This document shows positions 12,432 to 24,479 of a stretch of DNA of 64,000 bases, piece after piece. The stretch covers positions 38,411,336 through 38,475,335 of the forward strand of contig OZ038433.1 in the NCBI GenBank assembly GCA_964036275.1, in the 5' to 3' direction. The stretch comes from Litoditis marina (taxonomy: Eukaryota; Nematoda; Chromadorea; Rhabditida; Rhabditidae). The position numbers were made by a program, and so were the translations under genes. The notes below the pieces were generated by a model. That model was not told the origin of the DNA. It did not search any database and saw only the letters and a list, made by a program, of their open reading frames with translations. The first letter of the stretch is position 1. Every line of letters starts with the position of its first letter.

Positions 12432-15210
12432 ATGAATACTACATTGCCGAGTGATCATCCGTACAACTATGTGCTGATGATGCACGCATGCATTGTTTTT
12501 ACTCTGCCTACTTTTGTTTTTACATTTTATTGTGTGATGTACAAGTCCCCCAAGCAGATGTCTAGATTTTACAAGAGGATGTTACTTGTATTTGTTGTGA
12601 AGTAAGCGATTAAAGAGGCTGTCTTTCCGCTGAAAATGGTTGATTCAAAAACATCATTCGATTTTTCAGATTATGCGTTTAGTTGTAGTAAAAACTACTT
12701 TTTTCGCACAAAAGGTGGTTCAAAACAACTAAACGTTCGTAAATTTTGTCATTCCTTAGAGTGTGAATATAGCCGTTCTCACATGCTCGTGACAAACATA
12801 GATGCTTGAAAACTGCTGTGAAATCGCCGCATTTCACGGCAGATTCAAGTGTTTTGCTGGCAAGTTGCTTACGATGTGCGAATACTTGCCAGCAGTGTGT
12901 TACTTTACGTATCTTACGAACCGAGAGTAGTCCACGAAGCACTGCTATCGTTTTCGATTTATGGTCATTCATATCGAACTCAAAACCAAGTCAGTGGAGT
13001 TCGGTTGTAAACCCCACGCTATGAAAAAACATTTCGTCAGTTGTTTAATAAGTTTTATGGTGTACGTTCGAACAAGTGGGGTCGGATTTTTTTCTTGCTT
13101 CGGATTATTCTAGCTCTCCCGTAACTTGTTGACGTGACCCGGGTACAACATATTTCTCAAAAATTGTTTCGCAGAACAGGAGATTAGTGAGAGTTTGAAA
13201 TTTCTTTGTACAGTCCTAATTACGTTTTTTCCAGCACCGGCTTTGGTGATATATGCATGACTAGTCTAATTACACCGGTGGCACTTATTCCCAGTCTAGG
13301 CGGGTACCCGACCGGGTTATTCTCTATAATATTCGATGTCAACACTGTATATTTCGTTGTTCTCCAGCTCTGGTGTATTTCTAGTAAGTTTTCCACACTC
13401 GGTTCGTTTATTCTGGTAAGAATGTTCTCCCTGAGAAGATTCCTAGATGACACACTCATGAGACAGTGGTTGTAGAACACGATTGTCTAATCGTGAGAAT
13501 ACATCACGTAACGTTCTCGTTTTTATCACGACGCTACTAAAACCGATTGGCGTCCATGAGTCAAACTTTCTCGATGTATAACTGACAACACTGATTCGTG
13601 CTACATTGCAGGTTCTGCCACGTCAATGATGCAGTGTTTTCACTACCGTGTCAACAATATTCTGCCGAAAGGCAGTATTTTGAAGCTGAGCCACGCACAA
13701 TTCTTTGCACTTTATGTTGTCGGTTATTCTTTTGTCTCGATAGTGGTTTGCGGGGGATACGCATACATGGCGGTCGTGCTTTCCGATGGGAAAAAGAGCG
13801 AAATAGCAAAGGTAAATGTCGCAAGTTACGGAGATCCCATGGCAAAACGATTCTGCCTGTTGGAAACTTAACAAATGAAATAAACCAAAGGAAAGAACAG
13901 ACAGTGAAGGTTTCGGTGTTCCACAATGTGACGGAAATATGGAGAAAAACACCACTCGCTCTCTGAATTCAGAAAGATTTCAGGTTTACCCAGAGTTGAA
14001 AGAGGCTCTCTTGTATCATCGCACTGTCACAATTGATGTAACATTACCATCGTTCCAACTTTATGTGGACTTGGCACTGACGGGATTGTCAGCGGGGTTG
14101 ATTGTGTTGGTGATAGCTGTCAGATATACTTTATATATTCTGGACAAATGCTGTGACCAGACATCAGCCAAGACAAATCGGCTCAGAAAGCACTTCTTGG
14201 TAGCGCATTGCTTACAGGTAAAACATTGTAACATATATTTCGTACGTAATGTCCTTTGCGATGTCATTCACGTTAGCTCTCTTCTTGAGAAAACAGCCTA
14301 ATATTGAGTGAGAAATTGGTTCTTTCAGTTTTTTTCAGTTTTAGTTTTTCGATCCCTATGGCTCATAAAACCGGAGAGTCAAAATATAGTTAGAGAGCGG
14401 CGGTTGATTTACCTATGTTATTACGTGGTAAAGTTTTGCATATTTCAGCTTAACTTTTACCATTAACTAAAAGCTGAAAACCTCGATGATGAACCATCAG
14501 GTAGCTTAAGAGAGAAAAGAAATGTGAGAAGATAGAAAGAGAAGTGGTGCACTATATACGTACTGTACTCAAGAAAAGTACTCATTACTTTTTTCAGTCG
14601 CTGTCGCATGTTTCTTTTTTCGCGATCCCAGTCATGGTCTCCATTTTTCAAGTGAAGAATGGTTATTTAAATCGAGGCAAGTTGTTTTTTCCAAATACTA
14701 TGATCATATATTATGCCCGGTTTTCCAAACAGATATGTCTTCATTAGAGCATAATTTCAGAGTTGACAAACTCGTGTGTTTTTGTCTTTGGAATCCATGG
14801 CACGGTCAGCTTAGTGGTGATGTTGTTCGTTTACAAATCATACCGAACTTTCGTACTACAGCTTTTGACAAAAGGTGAACTGTTAATTTTTCGTGAGTCG
14901 TTCTGGAGACCTAGCAAAAACATCTCCGCCGGTCGATCGGTAAACATGGCAAATTATGAAATATATGTGCCCGGTTATTTGCCCTATAAGAACTCCATTT
15001 CGAAAAACACGGAAAAAAAACTTCCAGAATCACTAGAAATCACAATTTTACACTGCCGAAGTAGACCTACGATGGTGGTGGATTACAGCAATGCAGGTTG
15101 TTTTTTTTTCAGGACGTTTCATCTTGTTTGGAAATAAACAAATAGGAGTATACGACCAGAGCAAGAGACGTGCCACCAAGTCCATAGCTATGATTACCAG
15201 CATCGACTGA
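12432..15210 (+). CDS. Seven-transmembrane chemoreceptor, Srh-type serpentine GPCR
   Basis: Seven exons, 12432-12601, 13235-13383, 13612-13811, 13984-14217, 14598-14676, 14761-14874 and 15113-15210, join in phase to 347 residues, the usual length of nematode serpentine receptors. The N-terminus MNTTLPSDHPYNY carries a glycosylation sequon. TM1 is VLMMHACIVFTLPTFVFTFY, then the Srh-like LIPSLGGYPTGLF loop, TM segments around YFVVLQLWCIS, FFALYVVGYSFVSIVVCGGY and LALTGLSAGLIVLVIAV, and the late FGIHGTVSLVVMLFVYKSYR, matching the HG-(x)n-PYR signature of Srh/Str-superfamily receptors. The tail is basic. It is a predicted chemosensory receptor; the ligand is unknown. The fifth intron starts with GC (14677, GCAAGT) rather than GT. 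The last exon is supported by phase and by an excellent acceptor. Srh is preferred over Str or Sri but not certain. Confidence 0.85.
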
Positions 15211-15512
15211 ACTCGAGAACATCATAAAACTTGTTCATTGTGTTTGTAGCTTGTTTGTAGTTTGCGTAATTTGCATTGTAGATTGACAACGTTTCCTATA
15301 AACAGTGTGCGTGAAAGGTGTTCATCAAGCTCGTTAACCTACATTTATACTAAAATACGTGAAATACAACTCAGATTGTGTATAAACACAAGCATGAGCA
15401 AGTCGTTCAAAGAGTAAGTTGATTTGGTTTGTGCTATACACGTTGATGAACACTAGCCACAGTAATTCTCATGAAAAGGTCACCTTTGACCTATCTCGTC
15501 GGCTCTACCGGC

Positions 15513-15621
15513 GAATTCACTCGAGAACCGGTCCATTCCGAGCCGAACCGCGAACCGGTCACCGGAGAACCGAACCGAACGACTCAACCAACATGCTGAA
15601 TCGACCGGTTCTCCAGTGAAA
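15513..15621. mobile_element. Small foldback element (MITE-like), copy 1
   Basis: It starts ATTCACTCGAGAACCGGTCC and ends with the reverse complement of a closely matching sequence (GACCGGTTCTCCAGTGAAAG). It is about 109 bp, GC-rich compared with its surroundings, and full of GAACCG motifs. A second copy lies 108 bp further on. Confidence 0.7.
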
Positions 15622-15728
15622 GGTTTGAACCAGAACGACATTAATCATGATTTAAAAAATAAGTCGTATACAAGTTCAAATGAGTGGATTCCCGGCTCGG
15701 TTCAAGCCATTCTTCCCGAATCGGTACG

Positions 15729-15828
15729 AGCCATTCACTGGAGAACCGGTCCGTTCCGTATGGTGGTTCGGTTCCTCAGTGACTGGTTCGCGATTCAGTT
15801 CGGGGAGGACCAGGTTCTTCAGTGAATT
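15729..15828. mobile_element. Small foldback element (MITE-like), copy 2
   Basis: It starts ATTCACTGGAGAACCGGTCC and ends with GGACCAGGTTCTTCAGTGAAT, its near-perfect inverse, about 100 bp in all. It shares its ends and GGTTCGG-type interior with copy 1. Confidence 0.7.
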
Positions 15829-16729
15829 GGCACTATATACCATAGTTCGCGGTCTACTATGCTTGCTGCTTACACATCAGAATGTGAACAGATCTTCAAT
15901 CAGGTTGCTATGGTACCTGATATTAACTTTTCGACGAACACATAATCGAATAGTTTGATATGTGAACATAACATAGTCTTTTGATTTTGAAGATTCGCAA
16001 ACCGTGCCGCGATAAAACAGGCGCACCAGAACAAAACATCTTTTTTTCGAGCATTTATTTTCAATCTACGAGCGCCACCCTTCTACGGAGTATGCGCTAT
16101 TTGGAAATAAAACAAGGGAAAGAGAAACAACAAATCTATCGGACTGTCACTTCAATTGGTTAAACAGGGAAAACATATACGGTTGGGTGTCATAAACAGT
16201 TCTACTTGTCAGCCTGTATTGACAACCACTAACTCGACTTTGACTGGGAGAAGGAAAAGTCGATATCCAACTCAAACTTACCAAAAGTCGAAATTCTAAA
16301 CACGATGAAAAATCCTAAATTTCACCAATCACATCATCTCTCTTTGTGTTGTTTTCCACCTTCTGAGTAAAATAAATAAAGTAATTGTGATACTGCCCGT
16401 CGCAATCGCAAAGTAGGTTAAGTTAATCCATAAATACATAAAAGTGTCTATAGTCTCACCGAACAACACATTTTTTATCAACATAAAGTAACTTCAAAAC
16501 AAATTGGAACAGTTAACATAGGAAATAACCATTTGGTAACAGAAACAAAACAGACAATATTATAAAGAACAATGTGGCAGCAGGTTAAGGAACTGTAAGA
16601 AAAACTGGAAAACTGAGACAACGTCAACCATTACCAAAAAAACATATTACATTAGTGGACCGATTCAAGTCGGAAACAACAACTGATTATCAACGGTTGA
16701 AAAAAAATTAGATTACGCTTTTGGCATGG

Positions 16730-19700
16730 CTAATCTTCGAAGAACAAGTTTTCGTCGTATCGCTTATGTTGCTTGGCTTGACGGGGAGGCAGACATCTAG
16801 CAGGAGACTTTTCTCGCTCAACGGACTTGCGAATAGAACGAGTACGGATAGCACTCGGGGTGGCCTGGCTCGTGGACGGAGTTCCTGTAGTATGTAATTG
16901 TAGTTTGTAGCCCGAACCGTGAACAACTTGTACATGTACATTTTAAAATTTGACATTTCCAGAAAAACGATTATCAATTGCACTAGGCAATTAAACCCAT
17001 CACAACAATGTATTCTCAAATATGGAAAGAAAATGCTGACGTCTAGTCGCCATCGATCGTATTATTACCATGTTGATCGAAATATGTCGGAAAGGCTTGA
17101 AAACACTCCCTTTTAGCGAATATTGGGAAACTAGGCCGATTTTTGATGCAAAATTTTAATATTTCAGGTATTTTAATCCAAAACGGGTCCCTTTTTGTAG
17201 AATAGTTTTAAACCTTACTGATGTATAAAAATAAACATACCTTGAGTATCTTTCTTGGAAGATCGTTGAGCAGACAACTTGGGAGGGGGTACGCCCGGGT
17301 TTCGAGCTGACTTCACCCTGGGGGGAATACTAATGATGCCACCCAGCATGGAGGGATACCTGTTGAAGATAGACAATACACAACCGAACGTTTTAATTCG
17401 CAAACAACGCGTTACAGAGAACTTTAGGAAAAAATAGCTGAAAGTTAAGACTGTTGAGTGAAAAACTGACAAATGAAACAAAACGAACCGTATATAAAAT
17501 TGAGTCGTTTTTATATTTTTTCAGACAAGTACGTTTACTTGGGATCACCATATCTCAGAAACGATTGCAAACACAATCGCAGAGCCCGTTTGAATACTTT
17601 TTCATAAGACAGTTTACAGTACTTTTAAATACGTTTTGGTGACTATTAAGACAGTTTACATCAATTTTAAATACGTTTTCGTGGCTATTAAGACAGTTTA
17701 CAGTAATTTTAAATACGTTTCTGTGGCTATTAAGACAGTTTACAGTAATTTAAAATACGTTTTTGTGGCTATTAAGACAGTTTACAGTAATTTTAAAAAC
17801 GTTTTTGTGGCTATTAAGAGATTTTACAGTAGTATGTATGGTAACGTATACTGAATTTACCTCACGGGAGACACTATTGTCTCTGGCTCCCGGACAACCT
17901 CCGTTTTGACAGTCGTCACAGACTCAGAGGGGGACGACTGCTCCACTACCACGAACGAGGGAGCTGGCTCGGGCTGATTCAGATTCATCGCCACAGTAGG
18001 CGTCATCGGAGGATTAGTCGGAATCTGAAATCATCATTTGATTGTCACTACTCATTTCCAACATGAACCAAACATCCACGGTACTGAAAACGCATGTTTC
18101 TTGTTCTTAGCCGAACTTGATAGGGAGTTCGTAATTTTCAATTTGTTTTGTATGAAAATAAAGTATTTCGATCCAAAACTGATTCGTTTTTGAGAGATAT
18201 AGTTCGTTTCAACCATCGACCATTTCAACCAACATGGTTGAAACGAACTATAGTCAGTTCTTCGTCATGTTATGAACGAATGCAGAAGTAATCGGATGTC
18301 AATATAAAACCATGGTCTCGAAAAGTTATACTGTTATACACAAAGCATATTCTACAAAACGACTACTGGTTATCTTTATCAATGTAATGACGAAGCGTCC
18401 AGTTTCACTAGTTCGTTAATAAGCACTGGATCATTAATTAAAACACAAAAAGAGCATTCAGACCGTGGTGTGACACCTGACACTGCTGTATGTCACTAAG
18501 TATCAGTAAAAACAATAGTGTGAAAGTAATGGTGCAATGTTGGGGACTGTCTACTTTATCGATGAACGTTTACAATATATATCAGTAAGGTGTGACTATT
18601 CTACAAAAAGAGAGACCGTTATTAGATGTATACACGTGCAAATTAATGATTTTGCATGAAAAATATACCGATATCGAGTTTTCGGCGAGAAAGTGGCCTG
18701 TTATCCAATTATTTCCTGCTTTTGAAATCATACCCTAAATGCCTCAGAGTTGGGACTTTTTCAAACAGGGGGGTTTTGCCCTCCCCCTCAGCCACTATAA
18801 GGGGGTTTTGCCCTTAATTTAGAAAATCGCTAAATCAGACAATTTTTGAGGGGGGGGGGGGGGGGGGGGGTTTGCCCAAATCTTCGGACCAAAAACAGGG
18901 GGGTTTCTCTCAAAACGCTGAGCATTTAGGGTATGTTTGGGATATTTTTGACTACTTTACGGGGTTTGGTTTTCAATTTCCAACAAATGTGTTATACACA
19001 TTTAACATTTTCGTGAATATACGATTATTTTATTCTTATTATTACTTTACCTACCAATATACAGGCACATCCCGCCTTTGTTAATGTCAATAAAGATACT
19101 TACGTTCAGCATCTGGATAGATTCTTCCTCCATGTTATCGAAGAATTCATCAGATACCATACGAGCCGGACAAATTGCATCTTCTCTAGCAGTCTAAACT
19201 AGTTGAAATAAAAACATTTCGTGAAAATAAACAACCGAAGTTCCGAAGTACCGAAGCAGCAAAGACAAAAGACTCGAATGAGATAAATCCTACTACCTCA
19301 GGTGAGGGATATGTCAACAGATCAACAAATTTATTCGAATTTTTTCATTAAATGTTCGAAACACTTGCTAAACGGCATTTGGGTTCGCGGGTTTGTACTC
19401 CGTGGGATAACTTAAAACTGTATTCAAGAACGCATGAATGAATTCAGGAGCATACAAGATGCAAGCAACTGCGTAATTTGGTCTTCAAAGGCAACCGAAC
19501 ACTAATTGACCGAGCTCATTCCTCATTTAAAAACAAATCTCAAACCAAAATGACAAAAGTCAGATATTACTTTCTGAATCATTGTGTTTTTCAAATCTTC
19601 AGTGATAACCTGATCACCAGGTTGTTGAGTTGTACTGATTGACTATGTTATTGCTCCTTCATAAAATACAAAACAGCGAGTGTACCTGAGAGTCAGTGGA

Positions 19701-22700
19701 ACTGAATCCAGAAGCAAGGTTGATGGATGGCACAGAGTCTACGAGCCCAGGTCCGTTTCTTCGATTAATGTTTCCTGAACTCTGACTAGCAATTGGCAGC
19801 CCAGCAGTCCAAACCAAATCCGAACTGGAAATAACCAACTCGTGTTCGGTCTAACAACAAAACCAACAATACATATCAAAAATGCCGAGGTTCAAAGACG
19901 ATAGGACATGGAGAATGAAAATATTAAGTTGGGTAATTTATGGTAATTTGACACGAACATAACTATTTGGAAGTTCTATCGATCCAGAATATTCCAGTGA
20001 AGTTGTCTGAATACGCAAAAGAAATCGAAAAACGATCTCTCTCTCTTCGCAAATATCGGAAAATTGATGCAGAATCACGAATTTTCAGTTATTTTAATTG
20101 AAAAACGAGGTTCACTCTTCCTTTCTCGAGCCTATTAGCATCCTATTGATGTCGAAGTTAATGCTCTTCCAATATCCATTGCGGCCTTATTCCTTTTCAT
20201 ATCTTATTAACTCTATCTCTGATAATGATGTGACAAGCCCAAAGCACGAATACAACATTATTTGAATGCAGGTAAATAAACAAAGAAACAAACTACTTTT
20301 GCGGAAAAGAAGAAAATCGGACAGCTTTTTATGCAGAATTATTAATTTGCACATGTTTACATGTAAAATCGGACTCCTTTCATCGAATAGTCCGATCTTG
20401 CTGGTAGCTGGTGTATGATTAGCTGCTAGAAAGTGCTCACCTAGTGACAGCCTGGTTAGGCGAGGAGGTGCTCGCAATGGCGCCAAGCGACCTGGTAGTT
20501 TCCCTGGCGGGAAAAGAAGAAGCGAAGTCGGGATGCGTCTCAAAATAACGGAGCATCGAGGTGGAAAGGACTTCAGTATCTGCCTCGTCCGTTTCATTGC
20601 CGCAGCCGTCCTCATTATCCTGCAAGTTGACAGAGAATTATACCATCTCTGTATCCATATAATTTCTAATATACTATTCGTGAACACGCACAGCCACAAT
20701 TTGATTGAGACTTACATGTTCTTTCTAATATATATCAGCCCTATGAAAACCACCTATCCCCATACACATACACGTACTTCTATTGGAATTGGAAAATGAT
20801 TTTCGAAGTCGAACAGTTATACCTAGCTGCTTAGCGTTCAGGTTTCATGCAAATGACTCGGATCGAAATAATAAATATTTGCAATCGTGCGAAGCGATCA
20901 CGGATAGAAAGTTATGGAACAAAACTCTTCAGGAACAAGAAGAAAACGGGTTAATTTTAAGCCGAAAACAACACGATTTGTCTGTATTCGATGCAAAGTC
21001 ATTAATTGTTACGTGTTTCAGTCTGAAAACAAGCTACTTTTTGTCCAGAAGTCGGACCTTATTCCACAGATGCCCGGTTTATGCCCCTACAACAGAGTGT
21101 CGTTGACAGACCACTGAGAGACTGACAACTCGCCGCGCGCATGGCGTGCGCGTGTGCTACAACTAGTCTGTCTATTCGTGGAAACAAAAAAAGAACTTTT
21201 CATTAGTTGTACGAAAAAACTGGAAATTAGATTACATGTGTCAAGTGTTACAGTGAAACAAGGGCCAGAGCCCAGCTACCACTACTAGCTTCCGTTCTTA
21301 TTTCTCAGTTCGAGGCTTAGCCTATACTAGTGCGCTATTACATACTATATACTAATAGAACTATTAGCTCTACGATGTCTTATTTTCTGTGAGGAAAAGA
21401 ACCAATAAGGGTTGAAAAAGCTAACCTCAACCTGGTCTTCGATCTTCACCAGTGAATTGCCATCGCAACTAGCATTTGAACTCGTACGGGCCAAAATTGG
21501 ACCGTCGTGAGCATCCTTCTGAGTAGTAGTAGTAATACAGTCGGTCTCCGGTGATGCATCATTTTCACCATGATCCTTCACGGCAATGTGCATATCCGGC
21601 TCGGCAAGGGGTTGGATCTGGAGCAAAACTTTGATAAAATGAACTGTATAATATAAGTAGATGAAGATTTTACACATTAGAATGTATGCACACCACCACA
21701 CTCACATACCAGTAAGATGTATATCACAGTAAAAAAAAAGCTCCTAAAAAGGTTTAGATTCGACTTATGCACCTCAAACTTCATATTCATAAATCATAAG
21801 TTTGGTTGATAACGGAAAATGTCAAAAATTTATCATTTTTCACGAAAAAGAGCTGGTTATTTCTGGCCATTTACAAGTTTACCGGAATTCGATCACACTA
21901 GCATAACGTGGCAGCTTGGAACACAACATAGGTGACGTAGATAAATATAAAGTAGGTAAGTAGGGCCAACGGCCACGTTTTGTCAGCGGACAGCCCAGCG
22001 GAAAACAGTGATATTTTGAATAAGCTATTTCAGGACAATGTGTTCTGTAGTTCTGTTTAAAGAAACATACGATGGAACAAATTTTTTCAACTCTATTCTC
22101 GATTGAGAACAATGATAATTTTCTTTATTCTTTTTTTCAATCCAACTCTATCTGAACAACATCGCTAGGACACTAGAACTGCGATCTGAGCTATCAATAA
22201 CACAGTGCAGCAGTGTTATTATATTATTTTGGTTATCTGTTTTTAAGGCCGAGCAACAGAAAAATAGAAATGTCAAAAATACCTGAGTAGTGCTTGATCC
22301 TTCTCTCACTCGATCGTCAAATTCATCTTGATTCTCGAACAAAGTGATCAACACCATGTCATCCACATTATGTGTTCGCGATCCCACTTTATTGATACTC
22401 GAAGTATGGCTCTTCTTCACAATAGAACTTATACGAGAGATGGTCCGAGCTGGTACGACAGTCGAACTATTGGAAACCTAGAAAAATCAACTCCTTTAAA
22501 ATTATGAGGATGGCTCTTTGAATGGTCGCTGGTTCAATCTGCGTTCTCGCCTAAGTCATTTTCGCAGTTAATTTCGCATGGCGCAAATGCAATGATTAGC
22601 GGGAACCTGGACTTACTGCAACTCTGATGAGATTATAGCACCTTTTCGTTGTGTATCGTTATCGTATATGTATACATTAGTGATAATATGGATGCAGACC

Positions 22701-22926
22701 GAAGCGAAAACACGTTTTTTAGTTCCTAAAACTGTGTTCTGAGTAAGCGCTTATTGACACTCGTATCACAGAATAGAAGCCACACTCCACACATTACATC
22801 CAGATGCATTTTCAGCTTCCACTATACCTTCTTTTTGATTCCCCCACGAACTCGTCCCGGGCCAAAAAAGGAGGAAATAATTCGATGCGGATAGAGAAAG
22901 TTGATTAATGCCCTGAACGGATTCAT
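16730..22926 (-). CDS. Uncharacterised Ser/Thr-rich, probably disordered protein (443 residues)
   Basis: Nine minus-strand exons: 22828-22926 (ATG at 22926), 22283-22477, 21426-21617, 20441-20619, 19686-19824, 19104-19192/3, 17861-18024, 17241-17359 and 16730-16884 (TAG). All junctions are in phase and donors are GT. The first exon lies after TTTCAG, suggesting trans-splicing. The N-terminus (MNPFRALINFLYPHRIISSF) is hydrophobic-basic and possibly amphipathic. The middle is acidic and Ser/Thr-rich (TDCITTTTQKD, DNEDGCGNETDEADTE, NMEEESIQML), then Pro-rich (NPPMTPTV, QPEPAPS), and the end is strongly basic with SIRKSVEREKSPARC and a terminal acidic DENLFFED. No folded domain, membrane anchor or catalytic motif is visible. 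The SP/TP and RxxS/T sites suggest a phosphorylated scaffold or regulator, which is inference only. For the fifth exon the acceptor at 19825 is chosen because it alone keeps the frame. Confidence 0.8.
17608..17826 (+). repeat. Tandem repeat, 42-bp unit, about five copies
   Basis: Units starting GACAGTTTACAGTAATTTTA and ending GTGGCTATTAA repeat every 42 bp from 17608, with a decayed sixth copy at the end. The unit length is a multiple of three and stop-free in one plus-strand frame, which produces a spurious repetitive ORF. The array lies inside an intron (17360-17860) of the minus-strand gene, so it is non-coding there. Confidence 0.9.
18770..18905. repeat. GGGGGTTTTGCCC low-complexity cluster with a poly(G) run
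   Basis: GGGGTTTTGCCC-type motifs occur four times around a run of about 22 G at 18849-18870. This lies within an intron of the minus-strand 443-residue gene. Such G-runs are length-variable and prone to sequencing error. Confidence 0.8.
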
Positions 22927-23899
22927 TGCAACGTAGCGTACACTCCTGAAAATTTATAAATGATTAATGAATGGGGATTGTTCAAACTGGCGATCAAATT
23001 TTCGCAATGAGACAATATCAGAGCAGATACGGGCAAAAATAAACCTTTCTACCACAACAAAATATACAAATAATACAAAACTGTAGAAAACATACAAAAA
23101 ATAACAATCGATCAATTTTTGAAGCGCTCAGGCATTCGAAGGAACCGTCCGCGGGCAACTGGCCGATTTTTTGCCGGGCCGCGGACCAGAAAATGGCCCG
23201 CGGACAGTCGCGAAAATCTGGTGACGGGCCGCGGGCCGTTAGATTGGTCCGCGGACGGTCGAAAAAGGTGTTTACGCGGTAAAAGGACAGACGCACACAA
23301 TCGATTGATGGAAGTACCATAACTTTTTCTCTACAGTTTTTGTTGTTCTTGTTTCAAATTTAGTAAATGTTATGAAAAGGGTCTATTTCTACAAACCATC
23401 GAGTTTATTTGACTTAGCTTCGGGTTTAAGGAAAATATGGTTGTATTGGGGATGAAAGACTGGAATATAAAACATTATATATATATGTTTTGGATGAAGT
23501 ATTCTCGAAAACACCCATTTCCGTTCTTTGTAGTTTGATTCGTTGTACCATACCAAGCTTTTTGAGTTCCATTTATAGCTCGTTGCTCCGTTCCGAGCGT
23601 TTTCTCTAAAAAATGACCACATATACTGTTCTCCACGAGCACTTACGTGACTTCTACATATTTTTTATTTACATATTTATTCATATTTATTCATTCACTT
23701 CGCTTCGTTTCGAGGCGGTGATCATCATACATATCACAGATCTTTGTAGTAGCAGCTTCTTCTGAGGTATTGGGCCCTTTCCTTCATAGAAGACTTCATG
23801 GTGGACTTCTAGTTGTAGTATAACTGGCAATAATTCAATGTTTCACGTGACTTTACTTGTAGTATAACTGTGCACTTTCCAACAATGATGTATTTTCAG
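22927..23899. other. Spacer upstream of the minus-strand gene, with a GC-rich repeat
   Basis: No supported exon. It holds a GC-rich dispersed repeat at about 23140-23262 that recurs at 33463-33552. Promoter elements of the minus-strand gene should lie just above 22926, but no specific site can be named. Confidence 0.5.
23140..23262. repeat. GC-rich CCGCGG dispersed repeat, copy 1
   Basis: Several GGCCCGCGG / CCGCGGAC(G)GTC motifs in both orientations form an island of high GC in AT-rich sequence. The same motifs (GGCCCGCGGACGGTC) occur at 33463-33552. Confidence 0.7.
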
Positions 23900-23900
23900 A

Positions 23901-24320
23901 AAACTTGGCACTGACACAGTGAAGTAGGATAGTCAAGAACGAAGAAAACGTTACGAGTTCTCGGAAGGTGAGGTGAGTGGTTGCGAGATTGCTTACAGCT
24001 TACTGTTGGAATTAGTTCATTTTCACAAAATCTCCTATTAACTTAAACCACTTTACCAGTAAACTGATTTCGAAGCGCTGTAAACGAATAACGATTCTAT
24101 AGCACAACCGCGAAACTTCCGAATTAGGTTATTGAAACAAGTAAACTTTCGGTTTACATAGCTTTGTCCTATATTTGTACTTATACCCAGTTTCTAATGT
24201 TTGTGGCTTCATGAAGTATGCATTCGAGCCTTTCAGTTAACTGTTGGATAAGCACAGATTTTGTCCCGTAGCAGATCAACGACAGTGACATGAAACCTTA
24301 TGGTGACGAGTGTTCTGAAG
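23901..24320 (+). other. Exon-like segments, possible 5' end of an unresolved gene
   Basis: Two segments have acceptor and donor signals: TTTCAG at 23896-23901 followed by an exon-like stretch to GGAAG|GTGAGG at about 23967, and TTTCAG at 24231-24236 followed by a stretch ending GAAG|GTAAGT at 24320. The second contains ATGAAACCTTATGGTGACG (M-K-P-Y-G-D-E-C-S-E). A downstream partner may be the exon after TTTTTCAG at 24881, but none gives a convincing protein. This may be a short gene or a non-coding spliced RNA. Confidence 0.25.
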
Positions 24321-24479
24321 GTAAGTTTGTCTCCGAGTCGGGTATTATTATTTATTTTTGCTCATTCCAACAAAGTATAGTCGCATGCACTCAGATCAAA
24401 CTAAGTTAAAGTTAGATCGTTGAATGAACGATGAACAAGTAGTGTACTTGCGGCATACGCCGCAGTTGTCTTCGATGGA

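Larger units (their letters stand above)
15211..16729. other. Intergenic between convergent genes, with foldback repeats
   Basis: This is the spacer between the 3' ends of the chemoreceptor and the minus-strand gene. It contains two foldback elements (15513-15621, 15729-15828) and otherwise AT-rich sequence with no supported exon. Confidence 0.6.

Noticed and set aside
17636..17854. Repetitive plus-strand ORF
   Set aside because: It is created by the 42-bp tandem repeat, whose length is a multiple of three, inside an intron of the opposite-strand gene.
20187..20699. 170-codon minus-strand ORF
   Set aside because: It overlaps the true exon 20441-20619 in a different frame and crosses its splice sites. 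The spliced model is in phase with its neighbours.
23018..23322. ORFs on both strands over the CCGCGG repeat
   Set aside because: They arise from a GC-rich dispersed repeat with inverted motifs. There is no protein-like conservation with the second copy in a consistent frame.
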